From Clostridia bacterium (GTDB lineage: Bacteria > Bacillota > Clostridia > Oscillospirales > Acutalibacteraceae): a stretch of DNA of 64,000 nt. Shown here piece by piece: positions 51,171-60,823 of this stretch. The stretch lies in assembly GCA_017399175.1 (NCBI GenBank), contig JAFQEE010000072.1:1-64000 (forward strand). Direction: 5' to 3'. A program made the translations under genes and the position numbers. How positions within the stretch are numbered: the first letter of the stretch is position 1; the number at the start of each line of letters is the position of its first letter. The notes under the pieces are model-generated. The model was not told the DNA's origin and did not search any database. It was given only the letters and a program-made list of their open reading frames with translations.

Positions 51171-53609
51171 TTAGATTTGTTTTAATTTGCCGAGATTCTT
51201 AATAAGGTTTGGAATACCCTTGAAGATAATCTTAAGACCTTTAGCCATCTTATCTTCGTGAAGAATAAGGATAAGACCTTCTGCCATTTCAGGGCTGAAA
51301 AGACCAAAGCTCATTGAGATAAAGTTCTTGATTGGAAGTTGTGTTGCAACAGCACCTGCCATTGTGTCTTCACCAAGCATCTTAATGAGAAGTCTGTAAA
51401 TTCTGCCACCCCATTTGCTGTCCTGTGCATCTTCGATTGTGTTAAGGAGTGTGAACGGAGCATTTTTATCTCTTGCTGATGGTGGAAGCTCTTTACCGTA
51501 AACTGCCTCGAATTCATTTGCAGGAACATTCATAATGTTTGCACCGTAGTATGATGGAGCAGTTGTCTTATAATCAGGAACTTCAGCCTCAACTGTTGAT
51601 TCAACATAAACTGATGTTTCGAGTCTGATGTCGCGGCTTGATGCACCAACTAAAATCTTAAAGTCACCGCTTTCAACATGCCAATCACCAAGCTTTACAT
51701 TGTAATATGCGAATGCACGCTTGTCGAGGTCTATTGAAACTTCTTTTTCTTCGCCTGCTTTTAAGAATACTTTCTTGAATGCACGAAGTTCCTTAACAGG
51801 ACGATAAATTGTGCTTTCTACATCGTTTACATAAACCTGAGCAACTTCAGCACCGTCAACAGCACCTGTGTTCTTGATTTTGAATGAAACTGTAACTGTG
51901 TCAGTATCCTTTACCTTGTCAGCAGAAACCTTTACATCACTATATTCGAATGTTGTGTATGAAAGACCGTGACCGAATGGGAATGCAACATCCTTTTTCG
52001 CTGTGTCATAGTATTTGTAACCAACATAAACGCCTTCTCTGTATTCAACTGAAACAGGAGTGCCTGGGAAGTAGTTGTGGCTTGAGTTATCCTCAAGTGC
52101 AAGTGGGTATGTTTCACTGAGTTTACCGCTTGGGTTAACATCACCGAAGATAATGTCGCAAACAGCACTACCGCCAGCCTGACCGGTAAGGAACATATTA
52201 AGGATAGCAGGAACTTTGTCTGCCCAAGGAAGTGCTACTGATGCACCACCTGAAAGTACAACGATTGTGTTAGGATTAACCTTGAGAACTTCTTCAACAA
52301 GAGTATTGTGGATAGGAGGAAGGTTGATGTGGCTTCTGTCGTTACCTTCTGTTTCGTATTCGTCAGTAAGACCAACGAATACAAGAGCAACATCAGCATT
52401 CTTAGCCATGTTCTTTGCTTCAACAACCATATCCATTTCTTTCTTGTTCTTGCCTTTAAGTTTGTATCCCGGAGCAAATGAGAAGTTAATTCCCATTTCC
52501 TTCATTGTGTCATAAGCAGAGTCAAGTTTGATTGGATTGATAAGTGATGAACCTGCACCCTGATAACGAGGAGTACGAGCCATTTCACCAATTACAGCAA
52601 TTTTTGCATCTTTCTTAAGCGGAAGAACATTGTTGTCGTTCTTCATAAGAACCATACATTGACTTGCGATTTCACGAGCAAAGTTGTGGTGAGCATCGCT
52701 GTCGTATGTATAATCACCGAATACCTTTTCAGCGCGTTTGCTCATATCGATAATCTTGTCAACTGCTTTGTCAAGAATTGCTTCGTCAAGAGAGCCGTCT
52801 TTAACAGCATCAACGATAAGCTTTGTACCGATACCTGAAGATGTTGGCATTTCAATTTCCTGCCCTGCAATAAGTCCCGGTACGCGTTCGTTTTCTGCGC
52901 CCCAGTCAGTAATAACAACGCCTTCAAATCCCCAGTCATCACGAAGAACATCAGTTAAGAGCCATTTGTTTTCAGCAGCATATGTGCCGTTAACTCTGTT
53001 GTATGAGTTCATGATTGTCCAAGGCTGAGCCTTTTTAACTGCGATTTCGAAAGGAAGAAGATATGTTTCACGAAGTGTTCTTTCGTCAACAACTGAATTG
53101 ACAGTCATTCTTCGAGTTTCCTGATTGTTTGCTGCATAGTGTTTAAGAGATGTACCAACACCTTTACTCTGAACGCCGTTAACGAATGCAGCGGACATTT
53201 CACCTGCAAGAACACCGTCTTCTGAAAAATATTCAAAGTTACGACCGCAAAGAGGTGAACGCTTGATGTTTGTACCCGGTCCTAAAAGAACAGAAACTTT
53301 TTCCTTTAAGCATTCTTCACCGAGTGCTTGACCCATTTTGTAAATAAGGTCAGTATCCCATGAACAAGCAGTTGCAGATGCTGTTGGGAAACAAATTGCA
53401 GGAACACCTTTCAAAAGATTTGTTTCACCCTTTGGTGTGTCACCCGGGTCACCCTTTTTACGGATACCATGAGGTCCGTCATTAAGGCTGAAAGATTTAA
53501 TTCCAAGTCTTTCAACAGGCTGTGAGTGCCAGTAGTCAAGACCGTCACACATACTTGCTTTTTCTTCAAGTGTCATCTGTGCGATAAGGTCAGCGTGTTT
53601 AAGAGCCAT
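51171..53609 (-). CDS. GH3 beta-glucosidase-type glycoside hydrolase
   Basis: Cytosolic GH3 enzyme (812 residues, no signal peptide) that releases beta-linked terminal sugars, usually glucose or xylose. Domain order: GH3 N barrel with LNDGPHGIR, KHYAANNQE (156-164) and the nucleophile Asp235 in VVITDWGAE; GH3 C domain (EGNDRSHINLPP gives the acid/base region); an Fn3-like domain (about 560-640); and a C-terminal helical extension (about 700-812) of unknown role. The ATG at 53609 has AAGGAG eight bases upstream and is preferred to the ATG at 53615. It follows rmuC at 47 bp on the same strand. Confidence 0.92.
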   Translation of the reverse strand: MALKHADLIAQMTLEEKASMCDGLDYWHSQPVERLGIKSFSLNDGPHGIRKKGDPGDTPKGETNLLKGVPAICFPTASATACSWDTDLIYKMGQALGEECLKEKVSVLLGPGTNIKRSPLCGRNFEYFSEDGVLAGEMSAAFVNGVQSKGVGTSLKHYAANNQETRRMTVNSVVDERTLRETYLLPFEIAVKKAQPWTIMNSYNRVNGTYAAENKWLLTDVLRDDWGFEGVVITDWGAENERVPGLIAGQEIEMPTSSGIGTKLIVDAVKDGSLDEAILDKAVDKIIDMSKRAEKVFGDYTYDSDAHHNFAREIASQCMVLMKNDNNVLPLKKDAKIAVIGEMARTPRYQGAGSSLINPIKLDSAYDTMKEMGINFSFAPGYKLKGKNKKEMDMVVEAKNMAKNADVALVFVGLTDEYETEGNDRSHINLPPIHNTLVEEVLKVNPNTIVVLSGGASVALPWADKVPAILNMFLTGQAGGSAVCDIIFGDVNPSGKLSETYPLALEDNSSHNYFPGTPVSVEYREGVYVGYKYYDTAKKDVAFPFGHGLSYTTFEYSDVKVSADKVKDTDTVTVSFKIKNTGAVDGAEVAQVYVNDVESTIYRPVKELRAFKKVFLKAGEEKEVSIDLDKRAFAYYNVKLGDWHVESGDFKILVGASSRDIRLETSVYVESTVEAEVPDYKTTAPSYYGANIMNVPANEFEAVYGKELPPSARDKNAPFTLLNTIEDAQDSKWGGRIYRLLIKMLGEDTMAGAVATQLPIKNFISMSFGLFSPEMAEGLILILHEDKMAKGLKIIFKGIPNLIKNLGKLKQI

Positions 53610-53655
53610 AATCATTTCTCCTTCTTATAAAGTATAAAATTACTTAACATTTCTA

Positions 53656-54969
53656 TTATATATCAACATTATCTGTTTCGTCAAATAAAAGTTTATCGGC
53701 AGAAACAGAGTCGATTGATTCAATGTTTTTGAGTTTTCTCTGAATGAACAGGTTTTTGCGTTCAGCATCCTCAAGTGTTTTACCTGCTTCGTCAACTTTT
53801 TTCTTTGCTTTACTGAGTAAATCACCGAATTTTTCGTACTGTGCCTTTGCTGCACCAAGAATTTCACGGACTTCGTTTGCCTTTTCATTGATTGCGATTG
53901 TCTTAAAGCCCATTGAAAGTGAGTTGAGAAGTGCAGTAATAGTTGACGGTCCTGCAATCATAACGTTATAGTCATTCTGAATTTTTTCAGGAAGTCCCGT
54001 TCTTGATGATGCGATTTCAGCATAAAGACCTTCTGTTGCAAGGTACATAATTGCAAAAGGTGTTGTGTTTGGTACGTGAATGTATTTTGCAATTGATTTT
54101 GCTTCGCCTAAAACTCTGTTTTCGAGTTCTTTTCGTGCTTGTTTTACTGCATCTGCATCAGCACGGTCAGCGGCATCGCAGAGTCGAACATAGTCTTCCA
54201 TAGGGAATTTTGAGTCAACTGGAAGTAAAATGTCACTACCGTCTTTTTCACTTGACGGAATACGGATAGCAAATTCAACGCGGTCGGCTGAATTTGGCAC
54301 AGTAGCCACATTCTTTTCAAACATATTCGGTATTGTCTGATTTAAAATGCCCTCAAGCTGAACTTCAGCCCAAGTACCGCGAGCCTTGACATTAGTAAGG
54401 ACACGGTTAAGAGCAGTTACATTTTCAGTAACACCTGTTGAGAGTTTCTGCATTTCGCCAAGAGATTTGTAAAGATTTTCAAGCTGGTCAGAAACTGTCT
54501 TGAATGAAGAATTAAGTCTTGTGGTAAGAGTTGCAGTAAGCTTTTCGTCAACTGTAACTCGCATTTCTTCAAGCTTCTTTTCGTTTGACTCCTGCATCTT
54601 TGTAATTGACTCTTCAAGAGTTTTATTCTGCTTTTCACTTTGCTGAGCATTCTTTTCGCTCATTGATACAAGCATTTCGCTCATCTTTTCACGATGTTCA
54701 AAATTACCCTTGTTCATATTGTCAATACGAAGATTCATTTCATCAAGGCTTTTCTTCACATCTTCACGGATTTCTTTGTTAGAAGTTTGATTTTCGACAC
54801 GGATTCTGTGAAATTCATCACCAAAATTTTTGTTTATGTAGTCAAGTTTCTGTTCCAGAGCATCATTGGATTTATTGTTCCTTGAGTTTTTAAGGACAAC
54901 AGCCATAATTACAATAGAAATAACCGACAACGAAATAGAAATTATCAATAAAATATCATTCTGTGGCAT
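53656..54969 (-). CDS. rmuC: RmuC-family DNA recombination protein
   Basis: 437-residue protein: an N-terminal membrane helix (LLIISISLSVISIVIMAVVL), a long coiled coil (about 30-175) and the RmuC nuclease-like domain: VKARGTWAEVQLEGILNQ, DGSDILLPVDSKFPMEDY and HVPNTTPFAIMYLATEGLYAE. RmuC limits inversion and recombination at short repeats in E. coli; here the genome is rich in inverted repeats, which is suggestive only. The RBS AAGGAG precedes the ATG. Confidence 0.93.
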   Translation of the reverse strand: MPQNDILLIISISLSVISIVIMAVVLKNSRNNKSNDALEQKLDYINKNFGDEFHRIRVENQTSNKEIREDVKKSLDEMNLRIDNMNKGNFEHREKMSEMLVSMSEKNAQQSEKQNKTLEESITKMQESNEKKLEEMRVTVDEKLTATLTTRLNSSFKTVSDQLENLYKSLGEMQKLSTGVTENVTALNRVLTNVKARGTWAEVQLEGILNQTIPNMFEKNVATVPNSADRVEFAIRIPSSEKDGSDILLPVDSKFPMEDYVRLCDAADRADADAVKQARKELENRVLGEAKSIAKYIHVPNTTPFAIMYLATEGLYAEIASSRTGLPEKIQNDYNVMIAGPSTITALLNSLSMGFKTIAINEKANEVREILGAAKAQYEKFGDLLSKAKKKVDEAGKTLEDAERKNLFIQRKLKNIESIDSVSADKLLFDETDNVDI

Positions 54970-55106
54970 AGCTTACTCCTTGATTCTGTAAATATATACC
55001 TTATTATAGCAAAAGAATATAACAAATGCGAGTTTTTTATGAAAAATTTTTATTTAAATATAGCCATATATTACTTTTTTTGATATAATGACCATTGGTG
55101 AATAAA

Positions 55107-56687
55107 ATGTTTAAGAAAATAATTAGTATTTTTATAGCATCTGTTCTTCTCGTAACTTGTTTTGCAGGTTGTGAAAACGATGAAGAAGAAACATATCTTG
55201 CTTGTGCAGTAAGTGAAATGCCACGATATTTTGACCCGCAGGTTGTTAGCAGTACAGGTGAAAAAATAGTAGCTGTCAATGTCTTTGACGGTCTTTTTAA
55301 GCTTGACGAAAATGGTGAAGTGCAAAAGTGTGCTGTTAAGGACTATAAGATTTCTGCCGACGGACTTACATATACATTTTATCTTAAAAATGATATGAAA
55401 TATTACATTTCTGATGAAGTCAAAGATTTTCTTGAAGATATTGAAAAGACCGTTGAAGGAAAAGTAACTGCAAATGACTTTGTTTTCGGAATTAAAAGGG
55501 CAGTTATGCCTGAAACCAATTCGCCTGATTTTCCATTGTTGAGCATTATCAAAAATGCCACAAAAGTACACAATGGTGAAGTACAAGTTGATGAATTAGG
55601 TATTCGTGCAGTTGACGAATATACACTTGAAATCACTCTTGAAAAGAAAAAGGCAGACTTTTTGTATGCACTTACACAGCCTGTGTCATTCCCTTGTGAT
55701 GAAGAATTTTTCAACCTTACAAACGGAAGATATGGTCTTGATGAAGAATACATTATTTCAAACGGCAGTTTTTATCTTTCTGATATCAAAGATGGTGAAT
55801 CTGTAAGATTTTCAAAGGTCAGCGAATATACAGGGAACTACAAGGCATTACCAACATCTGTAAGGCTTTATGTGAATTCAAACGAAGTTGATATTGCAAA
55901 AAAGGTTGACGACAAAACTTATGATTTAGGATTTTTTGTTTCTGAAAAAGCAGTTGATGAACTTGGCAGAAAAGTACAGAAGAAAAATCTTGAAAACATT
56001 ACAACTGCACTTGTTTTTAATATGAGAAAAGAAAATCTCCAGAATGTGAAGCTTCGTACAGGTCTTGTTTCAAGTATTGATAAATCTGCAATTACTGAAA
56101 ATTCTGTGAATAACCTTGTTCCGTCATATTATAATCTGTCGGGTGACAAGGTGGACGGTCTGTCATATAATATCGAAAAATCAAGAAAAAATATGATTTC
56201 TGCTTTTGAGGAATTGAAAATTGATAAGCTTACAGTTGATATTCTTTGTACTGCGGAATATGAACAGATGGCAAAGTCAATCGTCAGCAACTGGCAGGCA
56301 AATATCGGTGTCGAGCTTAACGGTACAATAACGGTTGCAGACGAAGATGAATATATGTCGAAAATAAGAAATGGTGAGTTTGATATGGCAATATATAATC
56401 TTACCGTTGACTCGGATAAGTCAGTTGATTTTCTTTCAATGTTTAAAACAGGTAACGAAAACAATGCTTCAGGCTATTCGTCGGAGGAATATGACAGAAT
56501 AGTTGATGATTTGAGTATGACCTCCACAAAGGAAAAAGCACTTTATTGTGAAAGTTATCTTCTTAAAAATGCTGTTGTTTTGCCTTTGACTTATGAAAAC
56601 ACAATTTTTGCAGTTGCAAAAGGCACAACAGGGGTTTATTCAGCAGGTGACAGTTCAAATATCTATTTCTATAAGGGACAAAAATAA
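55107..56687 (+). CDS. Peptide/solute-binding lipoprotein, SBP family 5 (OppA-like)
   Basis: 526-residue lipoprotein with lipobox FAGC (signal FIASVLLVTCFAGC), then an SBP_bac_5 domain: MPRYFDPQVVSSTGEKIVAVNVFDGLFKLDENG near the start and the paired lobes thereafter. No ABC permease or ATPase is adjacent, so it is an orphan binding protein, or one that shares a transporter. The ATG at 55107 is preferred over TTG/GTG alternatives at 55095/55098. A TATAAT box lies only about 20 bases upstream, so the leader is very short. Its stop overlaps the next start (TAATGA). Confidence 0.88.
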   Translation: MFKKIISIFIASVLLVTCFAGCENDEEETYLACAVSEMPRYFDPQVVSSTGEKIVAVNVFDGLFKLDENGEVQKCAVKDYKISADGLTYTFYLKNDMKYYISDEVKDFLEDIEKTVEGKVTANDFVFGIKRAVMPETNSPDFPLLSIIKNATKVHNGEVQVDELGIRAVDEYTLEITLEKKKADFLYALTQPVSFPCDEEFFNLTNGRYGLDEEYIISNGSFYLSDIKDGESVRFSKVSEYTGNYKALPTSVRLYVNSNEVDIAKKVDDKTYDLGFFVSEKAVDELGRKVQKKNLENITTALVFNMRKENLQNVKLRTGLVSSIDKSAITENSVNNLVPSYYNLSGDKVDGLSYNIEKSRKNMISAFEELKIDKLTVDILCTAEYEQMAKSIVSNWQANIGVELNGTITVADEDEYMSKIRNGEFDMAIYNLTVDSDKSVDFLSMFKTGNENNASGYSSEEYDRIVDDLSMTSTKEKALYCESYLLKNAVVLPLTYENTIFAVAKGTTGVYSAGDSSNIYFYKGQK

Positions 56688-57157
56688 TGAAAGCAGGGAA
56701 AATAATTTATCTGATTTTTTCGTGGGCATTGGTGCTTGTTATCCTTGGTTTTATATTCAGTCTTTCGGCACAGGATGCAGAGGAATCAAAGGAATTAAGC
56801 GATTCGCTTGTGAGTAAAATATTCCAATGGATTGAACTTTATATTGACGGTGAGCTGATTCGCAAGTTTGCTCATATGCTTGAATTCACAGCACTTTCAT
56901 TCAGTCTGTACAATGCAATTTTTGTAACTTGGGAAATTAAAACAGCACCTATAATATCACTTGTTTTAACTGTAATCTGTGCAATAGGTGATGAAATTCA
57001 TCAGATATTCGTACCCGGCAGAGCATTTCAGTTAAGTGATATTTTAACAGACAGTATTGGTGCAATCATCGGTATTGTTGCATATTTAATAATATTTAAA
57101 ATCTATCTATTTATAAAGGAAAGAGGAAATAAAAATGGCAGTATTAAAACCGTTTAA
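56687..57157 (+). CDS. VanZ-like family protein
   Basis: 156-residue membrane protein with four helices of the VanZ-like family. Family residues: FSLSAQDAEESKELS after TM1, RKFAHMLEFTALSF before TM2 and DEIHQIFVPGRAFQLSDILTDSIGAIIG. VanZ contributes to teicoplanin resistance in enterococci; most homologues have unknown roles. Its ATG overlaps the stop of the binding protein, and its end overlaps the DUF1015 start by 23 bases. Confidence 0.9.
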   Translation: MKAGKIIYLIFSWALVLVILGFIFSLSAQDAEESKELSDSLVSKIFQWIELYIDGELIRKFAHMLEFTALSFSLYNAIFVTWEIKTAPIISLVLTVICAIGDEIHQIFVPGRAFQLSDILTDSIGAIIGIVAYLIIFKIYLFIKERGNKNGSIKTV

Positions 57158-58376
57158 GGCAGTAAGACCAAAGGATGAATATGCATCATCGGTTGGTGCG
57201 TTACCTTATGACGTTATGAATTCAGAAGAAGCAAGAGAAATGGTCAAGGATAAGCCATATTCATTCTTGCACGTTGATAAGGCAGAGGTTGACTTGCCAC
57301 AGGGAATTGACATTTATTCACCTGAAGTTTACCGGAAAGCAAAGGAAAACCTTGATGCTTTAAGTGAAAAGGGTATTGTTGGGCAGGACGAAAAGCCGAT
57401 GCTTTATATTTACCGTCAGATAATGAATGGTAGAGAACAGACAGGTATTGTTGGTTGTACTGCAGTTGACGATTATATCAACAATGTTATTAAAAAGCAC
57501 GAATTCACAAGAGCAGACAAGGAAGCAGACAGAATCCGCCACGTTGATACTCTTGATGCAAATACAGGCCCTATTTTCCTTACTCACAGAGAAAATAATA
57601 CTGTTTCTGACATTACAGAAAACTGGAAAAACACTCATACTCCTTGCTATGATTTTGTAAGTGATGACGGTGTTTCACAGACAGTATGGGTAATTGATGA
57701 CGACAATGTTATTGATACTCTTGTAAGGGAATTTGCTGAAATTGACTATCTTTATATTGCTGACGGCCACCACAGATGTGCATCTGCTGTTCGTGTAGGT
57801 GAACGCAGACGAGGTGAAGGTGAATACGATAAGAACGCAGAATTTAATTTCTTCCTTTCAGTTATTTTCCCTTGTGACCAGTTAAAGATTATGGATTATA
57901 ACCGTGTTATCAAGGACCTTAACGGTAATACGAGTGAAGAATTTATGGCAAAAATGAGTGAAAAATTCATTGTTGAAGATGCAGATGAAAGTCCATATTC
58001 ACCAAAAGAAAGACATACATTCGGTATGTATCTTAATAATAAGTGGTATAAGGTAACTGCAAAGCCTGAATTTATCAACGAAAATGACCCTGTGGAATGT
58101 CTTGATGTTTCAATTCTTCAGAACAATCTCATCACACCAATTCTTGGTATTAATGACCCAAGAACTGACAAGAGAATTGACTTTGTTGGTGGTATTCGCG
58201 GTTTAGGTGAATTGGAAAGAAGATGTGCAGAAGGTATGAAATTAGCATTTGCAATGTATCCAACGTCATTAAACGAATTAATGGATATTGCAGATGCAGG
58301 AAAGGTTATGCCACCAAAATCAACTTGGTTTGAGCCAAAGTTGCTGTCAGGTTTGTTCATTCATAAATTATCATAA
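57135..58376 (+). CDS. DUF1015 family protein (ParB/Srx-like fold)
   Basis: 413-residue protein of the DUF1015 family. Conserved sequence: FKAVRPKDEYASSVGALPYDVMNSEEARE at the N-terminus, GIVGCTAVDDYINN in the middle and the ADGHHRCASA motif, which resembles the ParB/sulfiredoxin nucleotide-binding motif; SbnI/SerK-type serine kinases share this fold. In many genomes the family neighbours serine synthesis genes, but none is next to it here. A kinase activity is thus only a possibility. AGAGGA precedes the ATG. Confidence 0.85.
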   Translation: MAVLKPFKAVRPKDEYASSVGALPYDVMNSEEAREMVKDKPYSFLHVDKAEVDLPQGIDIYSPEVYRKAKENLDALSEKGIVGQDEKPMLYIYRQIMNGREQTGIVGCTAVDDYINNVIKKHEFTRADKEADRIRHVDTLDANTGPIFLTHRENNTVSDITENWKNTHTPCYDFVSDDGVSQTVWVIDDDNVIDTLVREFAEIDYLYIADGHHRCASAVRVGERRRGEGEYDKNAEFNFFLSVIFPCDQLKIMDYNRVIKDLNGNTSEEFMAKMSEKFIVEDADESPYSPKERHTFGMYLNNKWYKVTAKPEFINENDPVECLDVSILQNNLITPILGINDPRTDKRIDFVGGIRGLGELERRCAEGMKLAFAMYPTSLNELMDIADAGKVMPPKSTWFEPKLLSGLFIHKLS

Positions 58377-58399
58377 ATGAAATGGATTATAACACCGTA

Positions 58400-58560
58400 T
58401 TGACAAAATTCGACTGATATGGTATATTTATGGTGATATGAGGGAGTAATTCCGCAAAACAAATAATGCGAGACATCATCGTCAGGACAAGAGAGTTTCT
58501 CTTCGGTGTGTCATAAGTAAATGAGACTCATACATGGTTTTTCGCTATGTATGAGTTTTT
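58400..58560 (+). ncRNA. Manganese-type (yybP-ykoY) riboswitch with terminator
   Basis: Promoter TTGACA (58400-58405), 17-bp spacer, TATATT (58423-58428). The leader has ATGAGGGAGTA (58438-58448, like the GGGGAGTA loop of the class), an irregular middle with TGCGAGACATCATCGTCAGG, and AAATGAGACTCAT (58519-58531). P1 pairs ATGAG with CTCAT. The same CTCAT strand begins a terminator: ACTCATACAT (58526-58535) with ATGTATGAGT (58547-58556), then a T run. The two pairings exclude each other, so ligand-stabilised P1 would switch the gene on, as for known Mn2+ riboswitches. Assignment is by eye. Confidence 0.7.
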
Positions 58561-58602
58561 TGATTACTCTTTCATAGGAAAAGAAAAAACAGGAGGATAA
58601 AT

Positions 58603-59400
58603 ATGGATACAAAAAAGATTGTAAAAATAGCAATAATTGCCGTATGTGCGATTGCTGTTGTGGGTGTTGCAATATCTTGCTTCACTGTTGTTCAGGCAGG
58701 TCACACAGGCGTTGTGCTTACCTTTGGTGCGGTTGAAGACACAGAGTTGGAGGAAGGTTTACATTTTAAAATACCTTTTATCCAAAGGGTAGTACAGATG
58801 AATAATCGTACACAGAAGATTGAAACAGAGGGTTCATCATCTTCAAAGGACTTGCAGATTATTTCTTATGTGGTTGCGGTAAACTACCATGTTAACGACG
58901 ATTCATCAGCAAGCCTTTACCAGAATGTTGGTACTGATTATGGTTCTGTTGTTATTGTACCTGCAATTCAGGAAAGCATTAAAGCTGTAACAGCACAATA
59001 TACTGCCGAGGAACTTATTACAAAGCGTCAGACAGTAGGCGAACAGATTAAGGATGCTTTGTCAGAGAAGATTAATCAGTATGGCATTACAGTTGAAATC
59101 TTCAACATCGTGGATTTTGATTTCTCTGAAGAATTCAACGCAGCTGTTGAAGCAAAGCAGACAGCACAGCAAAATGCATTGAAAGCTGAACAAGACCTTG
59201 CTCGTATTGAGGTTGAGGCACAGCAGAAAATCACTCAGGCAGAGGCTGAGGCAGAAAGTATCAGACTTATTCAGGAAGCTCTCGCAAAATCACCTGATTA
59301 TGTTGATTATATCAAGTGGAATAAGTGGAATGGCGAGTTGCCGACAGTAATGGGTGACAGCGACATACTTTTAAATATGGATGCACTTAAAAGCGAATAA
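58603..59400 (+). CDS. SPFH/prohibitin-family membrane protein
   Basis: 265-residue SPFH protein: an N-terminal membrane helix (VKIAIIAVCAIAVVGVAISCF), the SPFH domain with VQAGHTGVVLTFGAVEDTELEEGLHFKIPF, and a C-terminal coiled coil (EAKQTAQQNALKAEQDLARIEVEAQQ) followed by DYIKWNKWNGELPTV. The C-terminal end resembles prohibitin-type bacterial proteins rather than HflC. Members form membrane rings that scaffold proteases or microdomains. The gene lies behind a manganese-type riboswitch, an unusual pairing. RBS AGGAGG is strong. Confidence 0.88.
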   Translation: MDTKKIVKIAIIAVCAIAVVGVAISCFTVVQAGHTGVVLTFGAVEDTELEEGLHFKIPFIQRVVQMNNRTQKIETEGSSSSKDLQIISYVVAVNYHVNDDSSASLYQNVGTDYGSVVIVPAIQESIKAVTAQYTAEELITKRQTVGEQIKDALSEKINQYGITVEIFNIVDFDFSEEFNAAVEAKQTAQQNALKAEQDLARIEVEAQQKITQAEAEAESIRLIQEALAKSPDYVDYIKWNKWNGELPTVMGDSDILLNMDALKSE

Positions 59401-59429
59401 TTAAACTTAAAGCGAAAAACCAAAAAAAA

Positions 59430-59458
59430 TCCCCTAAGGAGTGAATCCTTAGGGGAGA
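59430..59458. terminator. Bidirectional terminator
   Basis: TCCCCTAAGG (59430-59439) pairs with CCTTAGGGGA (59446-59455), flanked by A-rich and T-rich runs. It separates the convergent SPFH and aldolase genes. Confidence 0.88.
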
Positions 59459-59473
59459 ATTTTTTATGTAGAA

Positions 59474-60694
59474 TTACTTGCCTGCCTGCTTTGAATACTT
59501 GAGTCTGTAAACAATGTTCATAATTCTTGTTTCGATTGGATTGATTGGTTCAACCTTTTCGAACATCTTAGCACTAACCTGAATTTTAGCACCCTTGTTT
59601 GTAATGAACTCAATAGCACCAGCATCGTATTCACTGCCTGCAACACAAAGAGCACCGTTGTTCTCAAGAAGAACTGCATTTCTGCCCTTAAGCTTCTTAA
59701 CAACCTTTTTAGCAGTTGCAAGAGAGTTGTTAGGGTCAAACTTAGCACTCTTAACGCTTACGCCAACAATCTGTGCAAAGTCATCAATCAAAGGAAGCAT
59801 CTTCTTGCCCATTTTTGAACAAGCAACTGTATATGGGTCCTTTGTATGATAGATGTAGTTAACATCCTTGCGTTTCTTATAGATTGCACGGTGAAGTTCG
59901 ATTGAACCGTTGCTTGCGTCACCTGCGATAATGTCACCTGTATCAATATCAATTCTTGTGATTGTACCGTCACCGTCAATAACAGAAATGTTGAAAACAG
60001 GACCGTCACGTTCACTCTTACAAGGCTCAAATTCAGGAGCAGTTGAAGGCTTCTTTACGAATTTGCCAACAACATAGTCATTGATAGCTGTAAGGCTGTC
60101 AGCAACTGTACCTGTAAGGGAAGTGTATTTGTCGAGAACATACTGTTCACAAATGTCTTCAAGTCGTTTTGCAACATTGAAAGCATCGTCATAGTCAACA
60201 CCCATACATACTGCACCGTGATGTGCCATAACAGCAGCCTTTGCATCTGAACGTGTAATTGCATCAATAACGCCCTTGCGGAGCTTCTTTGTACCCGGAA
60301 GACCATATGAAGCGATTGGAACATTGTTACCAACAACCTGTGCATTTTCGCCCTCAACATTGTTAATGTCCATACCAAGAGCAGAAACGATAGATGCGTT
60401 TACCTGATGTGTATGGATAACAAAGTTGATTTCAGGACGAAGCTTGTAACAAGCAGCATGAATTCCCTTTTCGCTTGATGGCTTGATTTCACCTTCATAT
60501 TCAAGGTCCTCAATATTTACAAGAACGATTTCTTCAGGAGTGAGAGTTTCGTAAGCACGGCCACTTGGAGTGATAACGAACTGTGTGTCGCTGATACGAC
60601 AAGAGATGTTACCCCAAGTACGAGCAATAAGACCACTTTCAATAAGTTCTTTACCCGCTTTGATTACGAGTTCTTTTGCCTGCATTATTTCCAT
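59474..60694 (-). CDS. Double-domain class II aldolase/adducin family protein
   Basis: 406-residue protein with two class II aldolase-like domains in tandem. Domain 1 (about 1-200) is complete: GLIARTWGNISCRI, TPSG, SSEKGIHAACYK, the zinc-site HTHQ and the later MAHHGAVCMG. Domain 2 (about 225-400) keeps the layout (ELHRAIYKKRKDVNYIYHTKDPYTVA, LLENNGALCVAG) but lacks most zinc histidines, so it looks non-catalytic. Typical members cleave fuculose or rhamnulose phosphates. The ATG at 60694 has AGGTGA upstream. It lies after a class III aminotransferase, with a terminator between. Confidence 0.85.
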   Translation of the reverse strand: MEIMQAKELVIKAGKELIESGLIARTWGNISCRISDTQFVITPSGRAYETLTPEEIVLVNIEDLEYEGEIKPSSEKGIHAACYKLRPEINFVIHTHQVNASIVSALGMDINNVEGENAQVVGNNVPIASYGLPGTKKLRKGVIDAITRSDAKAAVMAHHGAVCMGVDYDDAFNVAKRLEDICEQYVLDKYTSLTGTVADSLTAINDYVVGKFVKKPSTAPEFEPCKSERDGPVFNISVIDGDGTITRIDIDTGDIIAGDASNGSIELHRAIYKKRKDVNYIYHTKDPYTVACSKMGKKMLPLIDDFAQIVGVSVKSAKFDPNNSLATAKKVVKKLKGRNAVLLENNGALCVAGSEYDAGAIEFITNKGAKIQVSAKMFEKVEPINPIETRIMNIVYRLKYSKQAGK

Positions 60695-60783
60695 AAATTT
60701 CACCTCACTAATGATTCTCAGCGGCTATTTTTCCGTCATAGCTCGTTGATAATTGTGATCTAATTTAATTTAGGTTAATAAAG

Positions 60784-60812
60784 GTGGATGAAGATGAATT
60801 CATCCACCCAAA
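60784..60812 (-). terminator. Hairpin between aminotransferase and aldolase genes
   Basis: Minus strand GGTGGATGAA pairs with TTCATCCACC, followed by TTTATT. It probably attenuates rather than fully separates expression of the two genes; it also has a strong T run on the plus-strand side. Confidence 0.65.
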
Positions 60813-60823
60813 AAAATCAATAA

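Noticed and set aside
55071..55586. 171-residue minus-strand frame opposite the OppA-like gene
   Set aside because: Antisense shadow with low-complexity Phe/Ile/Lys composition; the plus-strand gene has a lipobox and family motifs.
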